26,717 bases of DNA, from the NCBI GenBank assembly GCA_037132395.1, contig JBAXPC010000007.1:1-26717 (forward strand), written 5' to 3'. Position numbers and translations under genes: made by a program. The notes under the pieces were generated by a model that was not told the origin of the DNA, did not search any database, and was given only the letters and a program-made list of their open reading frames with translations. How positions within the stretch are numbered: position 1 is the stretch's first letter; each line of letters begins with the position of its first letter. Shown piece by piece: positions 14,074-21,361 of this stretch. Origin of the DNA: SICB01 sp037132395. GTDB taxonomy: Bacteria > Patescibacteriota > Saccharimonadia > CAILAD01 > BJGX01.

Positions 14074-14787
14074 ATGCAAAACCTAAATTCTAAAAGTGTC
14101 TTAATAACTGGATCCAGCAGAGGTATCGGAGCCGAAACCGCCATTGCCTTTGCTAAGCAGGGCTGTGATATTATTATAACCTTTTTGGGCGAAATTAGCT
14201 CTGCTGAAAAGACTCAAAAAGAATGTCTAGCAAATGGGGCCAAATCGGCTGAGCTAATTAACCTTGATGTTAAAAGTACAGCTAGTATTCGCTCGGCACT
14301 CAAAACAATTAATCTCAAGTATGGTGGTGTCGACATCCTTGTTAATAATGCAGGCGTCATTAGGTGGAAGAAATTCGAATCACAATCCGACGAAGATATC
14401 TTAGACCAAATCGAGACTAATCTAGTTGGGCTAATAATGCTCACCAAGTACGCCTTGCCACATATTAAAGACACCATCATCAACATCACAAGTGGTTCGG
14501 CATCACATCCAGTGGTCGATCTTAGTGTCTACTGTGCCAGCAAGTATGGTGTCAGGGGTTTTACTGAGGTTTTGGCTCTGGAAACTCCCGGCCTAAACAT
14601 ATATTCTGTTAGCCCTACAATGACATCGACCGAAATGACAGATTTTCATGGCATGCCATCCGAGCGCGTAGCCGAGGTTATTGTTCAGACCGCCAAGGAT
14701 GGCTACGGTAAGCCCAGTGGCTCGGATATTAAAGTCTGGGAAGTAATTGCACAAAAATACACCTTGTCGACATCGAGCCAAAAGTAA
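14074..14787 (+). CDS. Short-chain dehydrogenase/reductase (SDR)
   Basis: 237 aa. Classical SDR with TGSSRGIG (12-19), NNAG (91-94), catalytic Ser140 (ITSGSAS), Tyr153-x3-Lys157 (YCASK) and the SPTMTSTEM segment after the active site. The Arg17 region suggests NADP(H) use (inference). It resembles the FabG/3-oxoacyl reductase-like group but is not clearly FabG; substrate unknown. It differs from the SDR at 7952-8740 in sequence and length, so the two are not recent duplicates. It is followed after 24 bases by msrA with a Shine-Dalgarno, probably one transcript. Together with msrB opposite, this suggests a redox-stress locus. Confidence 0.88.
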   Translation: MQNLNSKSVLITGSSRGIGAETAIAFAKQGCDIIITFLGEISSAEKTQKECLANGAKSAELINLDVKSTASIRSALKTINLKYGGVDILVNNAGVIRWKKFESQSDEDILDQIETNLVGLIMLTKYALPHIKDTIINITSGSASHPVVDLSVYCASKYGVRGFTEVLALETPGLNIYSVSPTMTSTEMTDFHGMPSERVAEVIVQTAKDGYGKPSGSDIKVWEVIAQKYTLSTSSQK

Positions 14788-14811
14788 TAAAATAACAAAA
14801 AGGAATAATCA

Positions 14812-15300
14812 ATGTCAAAGACAGATATTAAAAGTGAGCTAGCAGATTTTGGGGGAGGTTGTTTTTGGGGTGTCGAAGAAGTATTCAGAAAAATCCCGGG
14901 GGTTATCAATACCGAGGTCGGCTACGAGGGCGGACATACTGACAACCCAACCTATGAAGAGGTTTGTACTCATACTACCGGCCATGCTCAGACAGTGCAG
15001 ATAGAATTTGATTCAAAAGAAATTAGCTATATGCACCTTCTGGATGTTTTTTTTGAAAATCACGACCCCACCCAGGTGAACAGGCAGGGGCCAGATATAG
15101 GCGATAGCTATCGAAGCGTTATTTTTTATCATGATCAAAAACAGCATGCTACTGCAGAAAAAAAAATCAGAGAGTTAGAACAAACCGATCAGTATCAAGA
15201 TCCGATTGCCACCCAGCTCATCGCCTCAAGTACTTTCTGGAAGGCCGAAGAGTACCACCAACAGTATCTTCATAAGCGCAATTTGAATGTTTGCCGCTGA
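14812..15300 (+). CDS. msrA: Peptide-methionine (S)-S-oxide reductase MsrA
   Basis: 162 aa. Repairs the S form of methionine sulfoxide in proteins. Catalytic motif GCFWG with Cys17, then EVGYEGGHTDNPTYEEVCTH, typical of MsrA, and the region PTQVNRQGPDIGDSYRS. A second cysteine, near the C-terminus (NVCR), could act as the resolving residue. Shine-Dalgarno AAAAAGGAA about 6 bases before the ATG. Second gene of a pair with the SDR. The stop codon is TGA, supporting the standard code. Complements MsrB encoded 800 bases away on the opposite strand. Confidence 0.96.
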   Translation: MSKTDIKSELADFGGGCFWGVEEVFRKIPGVINTEVGYEGGHTDNPTYEEVCTHTTGHAQTVQIEFDSKEISYMHLLDVFFENHDPTQVNRQGPDIGDSYRSVIFYHDQKQHATAEKKIRELEQTDQYQDPIATQLIASSTFWKAEEYHQQYLHKRNLNVCR

Positions 15301-15363
15301 GATTTTGTATTTTAAAAACCTTGCTGTGTCACCAATAGCTAGCGCAGGCTATATTTATATTGC

Positions 15364-15369
15364 TACAAT
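15364..15369 (+). promoter_or_regulatory. -10 box TACAAT, leaderless mRNA
   Basis: TACAAT (15364-15369), 6 bases before ATG 15376. No Shine-Dalgarno. Confidence 0.5.
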
Positions 15370-15375
15370 AAGACT

Positions 15376-16626
15376 ATGAACGAATACCAGTTATTCAATG
15401 ATGGTACTCACTTAATAGCCAGAGGCGGTGGAGGTGGGTCTTCTTCGGGCGGTGGAGGTGGCGGCGGGTTTTCGAGCGGCACCGTTGTTTCAGGTGGGTA
15501 CGTTGGAGGCACTTCAGGTTCGGACCAGAATGATTCATATTTAGTATGGCCGGCATTGATATTTTTTGCTATATTCTTGATTTACAAATATATAGCTAAA
15601 AAGTATGTAGATCTTAGCAGAGCAGCTGGTGCTAAGCCCGAAGGCTTTATTGACCCCTTTTCAAGCAAAGACGCTACGCCAGAGGAAAAAAAGCTAGCCA
15701 CAGATGCCAAAGATACATTCATGAAGTTCCAAAAGTATTGGTCTGATTTTGATATTAAAAGTATCAAAGAAATTGTATCAGATGAGTACTTCAAAAAAAT
15801 GACTCTAGAGCTCACCATCCTCAATAACTACCAGCGCCAAAATATCATGGAAGATACCAAAATATCGAACGCTTTTATATTTAAGCAAGACGATTATAGT
15901 GCCGGCTTTGCAATATACTTTGTAGCATCGGCAAAAGACAGGCTGGTCGATGTCAAAGCAGGTAAAGATTTGTTTGTCGACAATTCGGTTTTTTCAGAAA
16001 CATGGCACTTTACTAAAGCTGGCTCCGGCTATGTACTGGGTGGCATCGACCAATCCACCGCCGACGCTTCAAAATTTGATAGCGGTATAGCAGACTTTGC
16101 CAAGTCTAACGGATTTTACTACGACCCAGATTTTGGTTGGTTAATGATGCCAACCAGAGGAGCCATATTTGGACCCGCTGGTTTTGGGCAGGCTGATATC
16201 AATAACCATGTAGTGGGGTACTATAAAGATGTCGTGGTGGAGTTTTATAGCTACGAGCCCAGAGCAGGGGCTGGCATCAAGGCTATGACAGTCGCACAGG
16301 CGATTTTGCCCAAACGCTACGACGATATTTTGGTAACAGAGAAGAGTTGGTATCGTTTCAAACCAAAGCGCTCGGGTTTGACCAAAATAAACACCGAAAG
16401 CAATGCCTTCAATAAGAAGTTTGCAGTCTGGGCCGCTAGGCCAGACCGCGCTACTAGCTTTGAGCTGTTGGCACCAAACTTTATGGAAAGAATATATGGT
16501 TTAGATTTCGAAATAAATATTGAGGTTGTCGACAATGTTTTGTATCTCTATTCCCCTGGCACCGATAGTAACTATCAGGAGATGCTAGGCGTTTTAAGCT
16601 GGGCTTTTGAAGAAATGAAGCTATGA
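15376..16626 (+). CDS. Membrane protein: Gly-rich N-terminus, Tim44-like domain, DUF3137-like C-terminus
   Basis: 416 aa. Residues 17-47 are an extended Gly/Ser-rich stretch followed by one membrane segment (about 55-73). Residues 95-225 resemble the Tim44-like/lipid-binding fold seen in bacterial membrane proteins. The last part (about 345-398, FNKKFAVWA, LLAPNFMERIY, NVLYLYSPG) matches the layout of DUF3137 proteins. I know of the two domains as separate families, so their join deserves checking. Role unknown; a membrane-linked sensor or scaffold is a guess. The first gene of a three-gene set: the next starts by ATGA overlap and the third overlaps again. Gly runs before the membrane segment suggest a short flexible cell-surface or cytosolic tail. 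Confidence 0.75.
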   Translation: MNEYQLFNDGTHLIARGGGGGSSSGGGGGGGFSSGTVVSGGYVGGTSGSDQNDSYLVWPALIFFAIFLIYKYIAKKYVDLSRAAGAKPEGFIDPFSSKDATPEEKKLATDAKDTFMKFQKYWSDFDIKSIKEIVSDEYFKKMTLELTILNNYQRQNIMEDTKISNAFIFKQDDYSAGFAIYFVASAKDRLVDVKAGKDLFVDNSVFSETWHFTKAGSGYVLGGIDQSTADASKFDSGIADFAKSNGFYYDPDFGWLMMPTRGAIFGPAGFGQADINNHVVGYYKDVVVEFYSYEPRAGAGIKAMTVAQAILPKRYDDILVTEKSWYRFKPKRSGLTKINTESNAFNKKFAVWAARPDRATSFELLAPNFMERIYGLDFEINIEVVDNVLYLYSPGTDSNYQEMLGVLSWAFEEMKL

Positions 16627-16898
16627 ATAAAAACCGGAAAAATATTAATAGTACGATAGACATAATAGGCTGGACTTCAGTACTAATATTTATATTGGCC
16701 TATCTATTGCTTGTTCTTAAAATTGTTAATTCCGATTCGGCTATCTACCATCTGGTTAATCTTCTTGGTGCGGCCGGATTAGTATTCTTTGGCTGGCAGA
16801 AAAAAAGTAAACACCTGGTTTTTCTTAACTTATTTTGGATCTTGATTGCTGTTGTTGGCCTAGTGATAATTTATTTCGGGGGCAGCTATGGAATCTGA
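16623..16898 (+). CDS. CBU_0592-like small membrane protein
   Basis: 91 aa with three hydrophobic helices (about 12-32, 40-56 and 66-86). The pattern IGWTSVLIFILAYLLL, an internal NLLGAAGL and LNLFWILIAVVGL matches the CBU_0592-like family of unknown function. It is translationally coupled: ATGA overlap with the preceding gene, and its last 11 bases overlap the next start. No charged catalytic residues. Confidence 0.75.
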   Translation: MNKNRKNINSTIDIIGWTSVLIFILAYLLLVLKIVNSDSAIYHLVNLLGAAGLVFFGWQKKSKHLVFLNLFWILIAVVGLVIIYFGGSYGI

Positions 16899-17517
16899 AA
16901 AATTTGATATAGCCAAGATATACCCTAAGCTGTATGTTGCTAGCAAAGAAAAGCCGACTATTGTCGAAGTTCCGCTAATGAGGATTTTGGCGATCAACGG
17001 CGAAGGTGACCCCCAGGGGCCTAGATTTAAAGACTCCGTTGCGGCATTATACTCAATGGCATACGCAATTAAGTTTTTACCCAGAAAAAATATCAGCCCA
17101 GAGGGTTATATCGATTTTAATGTCGCTGCGATTGAAGTGATGTGGAGCATGAAAAACGGCGCCAAACTTGATCCTGGCCAAAAAGATAATATTCTATGGG
17201 AGGCTTTTATTGTGGTACCCGGCTTTATTACCCAAAATATCGTTAACATTGCTCGGTCTCAGATACCAGAATCTCAATCCAGCGACCGACATGCCGAGCT
17301 ACATATTGCGTCTTTACAAGAAAAAACTTCGGTACAGGTACTGCACACAGGATCGATTAAAAATGAACAAAAAGCTAAAGACATGTTATACGCTTTTCTA
17401 GACAAAAAAGGCCTCAAGCCTGCCCTGAGGCTGCATAGCATATATCTGAGCGACCCTACCCGCACCAAGACTGGACGGCTAAGAACAATTATTCGCCAGC
17501 CAGTCACTAAAGATTAA
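16888..17517 (+). CDS. GyrI-like small-molecule-binding domain protein
   Basis: 209 aa. Resembles GyrI/SbmC-type domains that bind drugs or other small ligands, standing alone without a DNA-binding domain. Recognisable parts: an N-terminal strand MRILAINGEGDPQGPRF, the middle WEAFIVVPGF, and the C-terminal end SDPTRTKTGRLRTIIRQPV, typical of the stand-alone GyrI-like group. The start ATG overlaps the preceding gene; GGGGG lies 7 bases upstream. Its stop overlaps tail-to-tail with the minus-strand gene by 4 bases, with no terminator between. The ligand is unknown; linkage to two membrane proteins might suggest envelope stress sensing (inference). Confidence 0.78.
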   Translation: MESEKFDIAKIYPKLYVASKEKPTIVEVPLMRILAINGEGDPQGPRFKDSVAALYSMAYAIKFLPRKNISPEGYIDFNVAAIEVMWSMKNGAKLDPGQKDNILWEAFIVVPGFITQNIVNIARSQIPESQSSDRHAELHIASLQEKTSVQVLHTGSIKNEQKAKDMLYAFLDKKGLKPALRLHSIYLSDPTRTKTGRLRTIIRQPVTKD

Positions 17518-17882
17518 AAATAAAGATCTTTTTTGTCTTGTTTGGTGCTATCGCTACTCTTAGAAGTTGCGAATATCAGTACTACCAATCCACACAAGGC
17601 TAGCAGTATTACAAGCATCACCTTACCTGTTTGTGTACTGAATACGCCTAGGTTTTGGAGCATAAAAATTAGCCCTAAGGTCATAATGCCGAACGAAAAA
17701 CCATTACCCTTAGCCCTAGAGGGAGATATCGTAAAGAGTCCAATGAACACCAGTAGCACAGGCCAGTACTGAGAAATTATCACCGAGGAGTCAAGAAGCC
17801 CCAGCAGGTCGATTAGTACAATTACGGCAATAGCTAAAAACAGTAGTGAAACACAGATGTTTATAATGCTTAATTTTTTCAT
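17514..17882 (-). CDS. LiaI/LiaF-like (DUF5668-type) membrane protein
   Basis: 122 aa with four hydrophobic helices (about 6-30, 38-54, 64-80 and 86-104). The segment YWPVLLVFIGL is the hallmark of LiaI-LiaF-like transmembrane regions, which sit in cell-envelope stress circuits of Firmicutes; no LiaR/LiaS genes are in the window. The charged C-terminal tail SKSSDSTKQDKKDLYF is cytosolic or exposed. Start ATG 17882 with AAGGA and a -10 TATAAT (plus-strand 17897-17902). Divergent from the gene at 17970. Confidence 0.75.
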   Translation of the reverse strand: MKKLSIINICVSLLFLAIAVIVLIDLLGLLDSSVIISQYWPVLLVFIGLFTISPSRAKGNGFSFGIMTLGLIFMLQNLGVFSTQTGKVMLVILLALCGLVVLIFATSKSSDSTKQDKKDLYF

Positions 17883-17945
17883 TAGTTTTCCTTAATATTA
17901 TAATGATACAGATAAATGTACTATTTTACTATTTTTTAAAGGTGC

Positions 17946-17963
17946 TATGATATAAAAAAGGAG
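17946..17963 (+). promoter_or_regulatory. Extended -10 promoter and ribosome site
   Basis: TGC-TATGAT (TATGAT 17946-17951) and AAAAAGGAG (17955-17963), 6 bases before ATG 17970. Confidence 0.5.
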
Positions 17964-17969
17964 AAAACA

Positions 17970-18470
17970 ATGCCAAACAATAATTCAGCAGCCAAAAAAC
18001 TTATCGCCGGAATACTTATATTCGTCGCCCTACTGGTCGGGATATTATTAATTGCCCAAAACAGCTTCTCGCACAAACTGCGGTCTATCACCATAACCAC
18101 CAACTCAGGCCCAGTGTCGCCCGAGTTTCAGCAGTCCTCAGTATTTGAGCTAACTAGCACGAGCTGTAGCATTACAGTTACCAAAACTATCTCAAACGAG
18201 GTGCAATCTACACCCTGTAGTCTTCAGGCCGATAAGTTTGGTGCGCTCCAAAAAGATATTTATAATTACTCAGTAATCGATAAAATAATGGCCAATAAGC
18301 AGGATGCTCAAAAGCCTCTAATAGGAGGTCCAAGCTACAACATTAGCGTTACTCTGAATAATGGCCAGACATATTCCACAAAGTCTAACGTCAACTTCAC
18401 TGAGGGTATCCAGCCTCTTTTAGATAGTCTGAATCTTTATGTAAATAACTTTTCTGAGCTCGGTATTTAG
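17970..18470 (+). CDS. Membrane-anchored extracytoplasmic protein, unknown
   Basis: 166 aa. One N-terminal membrane helix (about 11-29), no cleavage motif obvious, followed by an exported beta-rich domain with many Thr, Ser and Asn. Two cysteines (TSCSI and TPCSL) 17 residues apart could form a disulfide. The YSTKSNVNF and LYVNNFSEL segments look like surface beta strands. Family not recognised. Good Shine-Dalgarno. Converges with the minus-strand gene, 7 bases apart and without a clear terminator. Confidence 0.7.
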   Translation: MPNNNSAAKKLIAGILIFVALLVGILLIAQNSFSHKLRSITITTNSGPVSPEFQQSSVFELTSTSCSITVTKTISNEVQSTPCSLQADKFGALQKDIYNYSVIDKIMANKQDAQKPLIGGPSYNISVTLNNGQTYSTKSNVNFTEGIQPLLDSLNLYVNNFSELGI

Positions 18471-18477
18471 CAACCTG

Positions 18478-19425
18478 CTACTTAGAAAAAGTTTTTTTGA
18501 TAAAAGTCGATAGCCTTAGTCGGGTACTTGTTAGTAATTGTTTTGCTAAAGCGGTGTTAGATACCAAACTTGCCAAAAGAGCTACCACAGCAATAGACAG
18601 CAGTATCCATCCGTAGCCCTTCGTAAGCAGGCAGAAATTATTGATAAGGTTATTAACTAGAGCATTAGCAGGATCTGATTCGGGGAGTAGAGACGAACTT
18701 ATGGCAGGGCCACCATAAGATAGTGCCAGAATTATCGCACCAGATATGCCGAAAGCCAAATAGTATGTCCTCAGTAGTCTCGAGAGGTTCTTGATATTTA
18801 ACAAGAACACACCCAAAATAGCAATTACCATTACCCACCACAAAGCATTTGTGACAGTAGATATAAGTTTAAAGGCTGATTGTAGCTTTACTAGAACCGC
18901 CAGGGGAGAATTGGGCTTTTTATCGATATCTAAAATTGTAATTGTGTCTGGTACAGATTTTACAAACTGTGAAGTTGTTTCTGCAAGGCCTTGGGGTAGG
19001 CCGACTGCAGGCAGGTACTGCTCAGCCTGTGATTTGAAGGCAGATGTATTGAATACTATTTTTTTGTCTGCTAGGTTAGTGGCTTCACCCGCCACTTTGT
19101 ACATCTTTATTATTGCTGGCTCTGCGACCTTCGATACGTTTTCTGGAGTTATTATCATCTCCATAATCTTTGTGATAATTGCACGTTTGATAAAGTTATT
19201 TTTTATATTATCAGGCAAGTTATCGCTAATCTCATTTTTAGCAATTTGTGCGATGCTATCAAAAGCGCGCGATTCCTTTAAAAATAAATAACTCTTTGCG
19301 CCGGTAGTGAAGTTGTCCCTTAAGACAGACGCAAAACTGACTAGAACAAGAGTAATCGTTAGTATAACTAAGACTAGTCTGTTCCAGCCAGAATGCGATT
19401 TTTTAGTTTTTAAAATATCCGCCAT
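18478..19425 (-). CDS. Multi-pass membrane protein with large extracytoplasmic loop, unknown
   Basis: 315 aa. Membrane helices near 16-34, 195-211, 222-240 and 273-293. Residues 35-190 form one large loop with helical, charged character and the segment DNLPDNIKNNF. The C-terminal 20 residues are strongly basic. Not recognised. It follows the HdeD-like gene by 6 bases, with no Shine-Dalgarno, so translation is probably coupled. Last gene of the minus-strand membrane-protein cluster. Confidence 0.72.
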   Translation of the reverse strand: MADILKTKKSHSGWNRLVLVILTITLVLVSFASVLRDNFTTGAKSYLFLKESRAFDSIAQIAKNEISDNLPDNIKNNFIKRAIITKIMEMIITPENVSKVAEPAIIKMYKVAGEATNLADKKIVFNTSAFKSQAEQYLPAVGLPQGLAETTSQFVKSVPDTITILDIDKKPNSPLAVLVKLQSAFKLISTVTNALWWVMVIAILGVFLLNIKNLSRLLRTYYLAFGISGAIILALSYGGPAISSSLLPESDPANALVNNLINNFCLLTKGYGWILLSIAVVALLASLVSNTALAKQLLTSTRLRLSTFIKKTFSK

Positions 19426-19431
19426 AAAAAT

Positions 19432-19968
19432 TTATTTTGATTTAGTCTTTGGGTAGAAGACAAGGCCCATGATACCTAGTACTATACCGACAATGATGGC
19501 ATATATACCAATTACATTGACTAGGTCCAGGATTGCAGACAGTGGGCTATTTAGTACATAGATACCAAATATTACCGATACAACACCTACCAAGACAAAA
19601 AGTAGGTTGCCACCGTTATCTTTGGTCGTGAATCCAAGATAGATATCTACTACTCCAAATATTATCGCCCAAATAGCGATTAGGAAAGCGATTATCTCTC
19701 CTGTTAGCTCCGGTCTTGCAACCAGGAAGATTCCTGCCACAACTCCGACTAAGCCCAAAATTACGTGTACCAGCGATCCCTTGCTTGACTTGTCGTAGGC
19801 AGGTTCAAAAAGGGTCGATAGACCTATTAGTAGTATGTTAAGTGCAAAAGCATAAACCAAAACTACCAATGTAGCCCCAGGCCATATAAGTAGTATCGAG
19901 CCTAGTCCAATATTGACTATTGCTCTAATTAATATTGCATTCTTCGACGGTAAAACGGCTATTTCCAT
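19432..19968 (-). CDS. HdeD/DUF308-family membrane protein (copy 2)
   Basis: 178 aa with six hydrophobic helices arranged as repeated pairs, the DUF308/HdeD pattern. Recognisable pieces: LGSILLIWPGATL, GVVAGIFLVARPELTG, IWAIIFGVVDIYLG. HdeD is linked with acid resistance in enterobacteria; the role outside them is unknown. Ribosome site GAGGAG, 6 bases before the ATG. Paralogue of the gene at 20734-21300; the two surround the BI-1 gene. An 82-base gap separates it from BI-1, enough for its own promoter. Confidence 0.87.
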   Translation of the reverse strand: MEIAVLPSKNAILIRAIVNIGLGSILLIWPGATLVVLVYAFALNILLIGLSTLFEPAYDKSSKGSLVHVILGLVGVVAGIFLVARPELTGEIIAFLIAIWAIIFGVVDIYLGFTTKDNGGNLLFVLVGVVSVIFGIYVLNSPLSAILDLVNVIGIYAIIVGIVLGIMGLVFYPKTKSK

Positions 19969-20050
19969 AATTACTCCTCATTAATTTAATACCTTCAATT
20001 GTAATGCTTTATTGATGTATTATGCAAGTTTTTTGCTTTAGTCAATTGCT

Positions 20051-20734
20051 TTAGTCTTTGCTCACTCCGAATATTCTCAGCAAAAAAAGAAAAAGATTCA
20101 AAAAATCTAGGTACAAACTAAGAGCACCCAAAATTGCGAGGTTTCCGGCGCTTCCGAATTCGGCGTATAGTTTTTTGATTTTCTGAACATCATAGGCTGT
20201 TAGGCCCAAGAAAATACCGACACCCAAATACGAAACTATCATTTGGAGCGAGTCGGAGCCCAGAAAGATATTTACAACGCTAGCAATAATAATACCAACC
20301 AAGCCCATTATAAGCAGGGCGCCAAACTTGCTGAGATCGACTTTTGTCAGGAATCCGACAATTGCCATCACCAAGAACATACTGCCAGTAATAAAGAAGA
20401 CGCGCATTATGGAACTCGATGTATACACCAAAAATATAGTCGATAGCGTGACTCCGACGCTAACGGCGTAGGCCATAAACAACGCACGGGCTGCATTGGC
20501 GGACAACTTGGTGATGCGCGCACTTAAGAATATTACAAGTCCGAACTGAGCAATAATCAGCACAAAAAACGATACTGGGTTCAAAAACAGCACCTTAATG
20601 CTATCTCCGCTATTGGCGATTAAATATCCGACAATTCCACTGGCAGAAAGCCCAGCGAACATCCAGGCAAATATACCAGAAAGGTAGTCGCTAAATGTTC
20701 CGCCTGCCTTGGTCTGAACATCGGCTCGATCCAT
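20051..20734 (-). CDS. Bax inhibitor-1/YccA family membrane protein
   Basis: 227 aa with seven membrane helices. Family landmarks are the segment GLTAYDVQKIKKLY and the closing LSLYLDFLNLFLFLLRIFG. Bacterial BI-1 relatives (YetJ, YccA) are proton-sensitive calcium leak channels or modulators of FtsH; the latter cannot be judged here. Its ATG overlaps the stop codon of the upstream HdeD-like gene (TAATG), so both are co-translated. Length normal for the family. Confidence 0.92.
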   Translation of the reverse strand: MDRADVQTKAGGTFSDYLSGIFAWMFAGLSASGIVGYLIANSGDSIKVLFLNPVSFFVLIIAQFGLVIFLSARITKLSANAARALFMAYAVSVGVTLSTIFLVYTSSSIMRVFFITGSMFLVMAIVGFLTKVDLSKFGALLIMGLVGIIIASVVNIFLGSDSLQMIVSYLGVGIFLGLTAYDVQKIKKLYAEFGSAGNLAILGALSLYLDFLNLFLFLLRIFGVSKD

Positions 20735-21300
20735 TATTTTTTGCCTTTGGGAACAGCCTTAGTAGCCTTTTTGCCTCGATTGCTGGCGGCCACTTCAAAG
20801 GCTAGCACCAAGCCAATTGCAATCGAGTAAATACCCACTATCCAAAGGAGCGTTAGGCTACCCTCAAGCGGATTAAATGCCATGTAAATCGCAAAAACTA
20901 TCGATATCAGCCCAGCTAACAAGAATACCCAGCTACTCTTGCTTTTGCTTTCTGTCAGCCTCAAGCCAATCATAATATCAATAATCCCATACAACAGAGC
21001 CCAGGCCGCGAGCAACAGACTCAATACAGCTATCCCGGCTAGAGGCCTCGATAATAGATAGACACCAGCGCTAACCGTGACAATACCTAGCATTACTGTC
21101 AAAACGGCATGCTTATTTTTAGTGTCAATGGTTGGCTCAAAAATCATAAACATACCCAGCACTAGTAAATTGACTGCAAAGGCAATCGCCACGACCAATA
21201 GGCTAATGCCTGGAAATAGGATGATGACTATACCAAATAGTATGTTGACTGCACTTCTTAATATCATTGAATTGCGAGATGGCGAATACACTAAATCCAT
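20734..21300 (-). CDS. HdeD/DUF308-family membrane protein (copy 1)
   Basis: 188 aa, with six hydrophobic helices in pairs and a lysine-rich C-terminus (about 174-188, ending PKGKK). Shares the plan of the copy at 19432-19968: SPSRNSMILRSAVNILFG here versus LPSKNAILIRAIVNIGLG there. Recognisable pieces: VSAGVYLLSRPLAG and AWALLYGIIDIMIGL. Ribosome site AAGGAG, 7 bases before the ATG. First gene of the unit with BI-1. Confidence 0.87.
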   Translation of the reverse strand: MDLVYSPSRNSMILRSAVNILFGIVIILFPGISLLVVAIAFAVNLLVLGMFMIFEPTIDTKNKHAVLTVMLGIVTVSAGVYLLSRPLAGIAVLSLLLAAWALLYGIIDIMIGLRLTESKSKSSWVFLLAGLISIVFAIYMAFNPLEGSLTLLWIVGIYSIAIGLVLAFEVAASNRGKKATKAVPKGKK

Positions 21301-21361
21301 TGTAAAGCTCCTTTTTAATTAAGGTAATTATACAATAACTTTTATATTTTAGTTAGTACTG

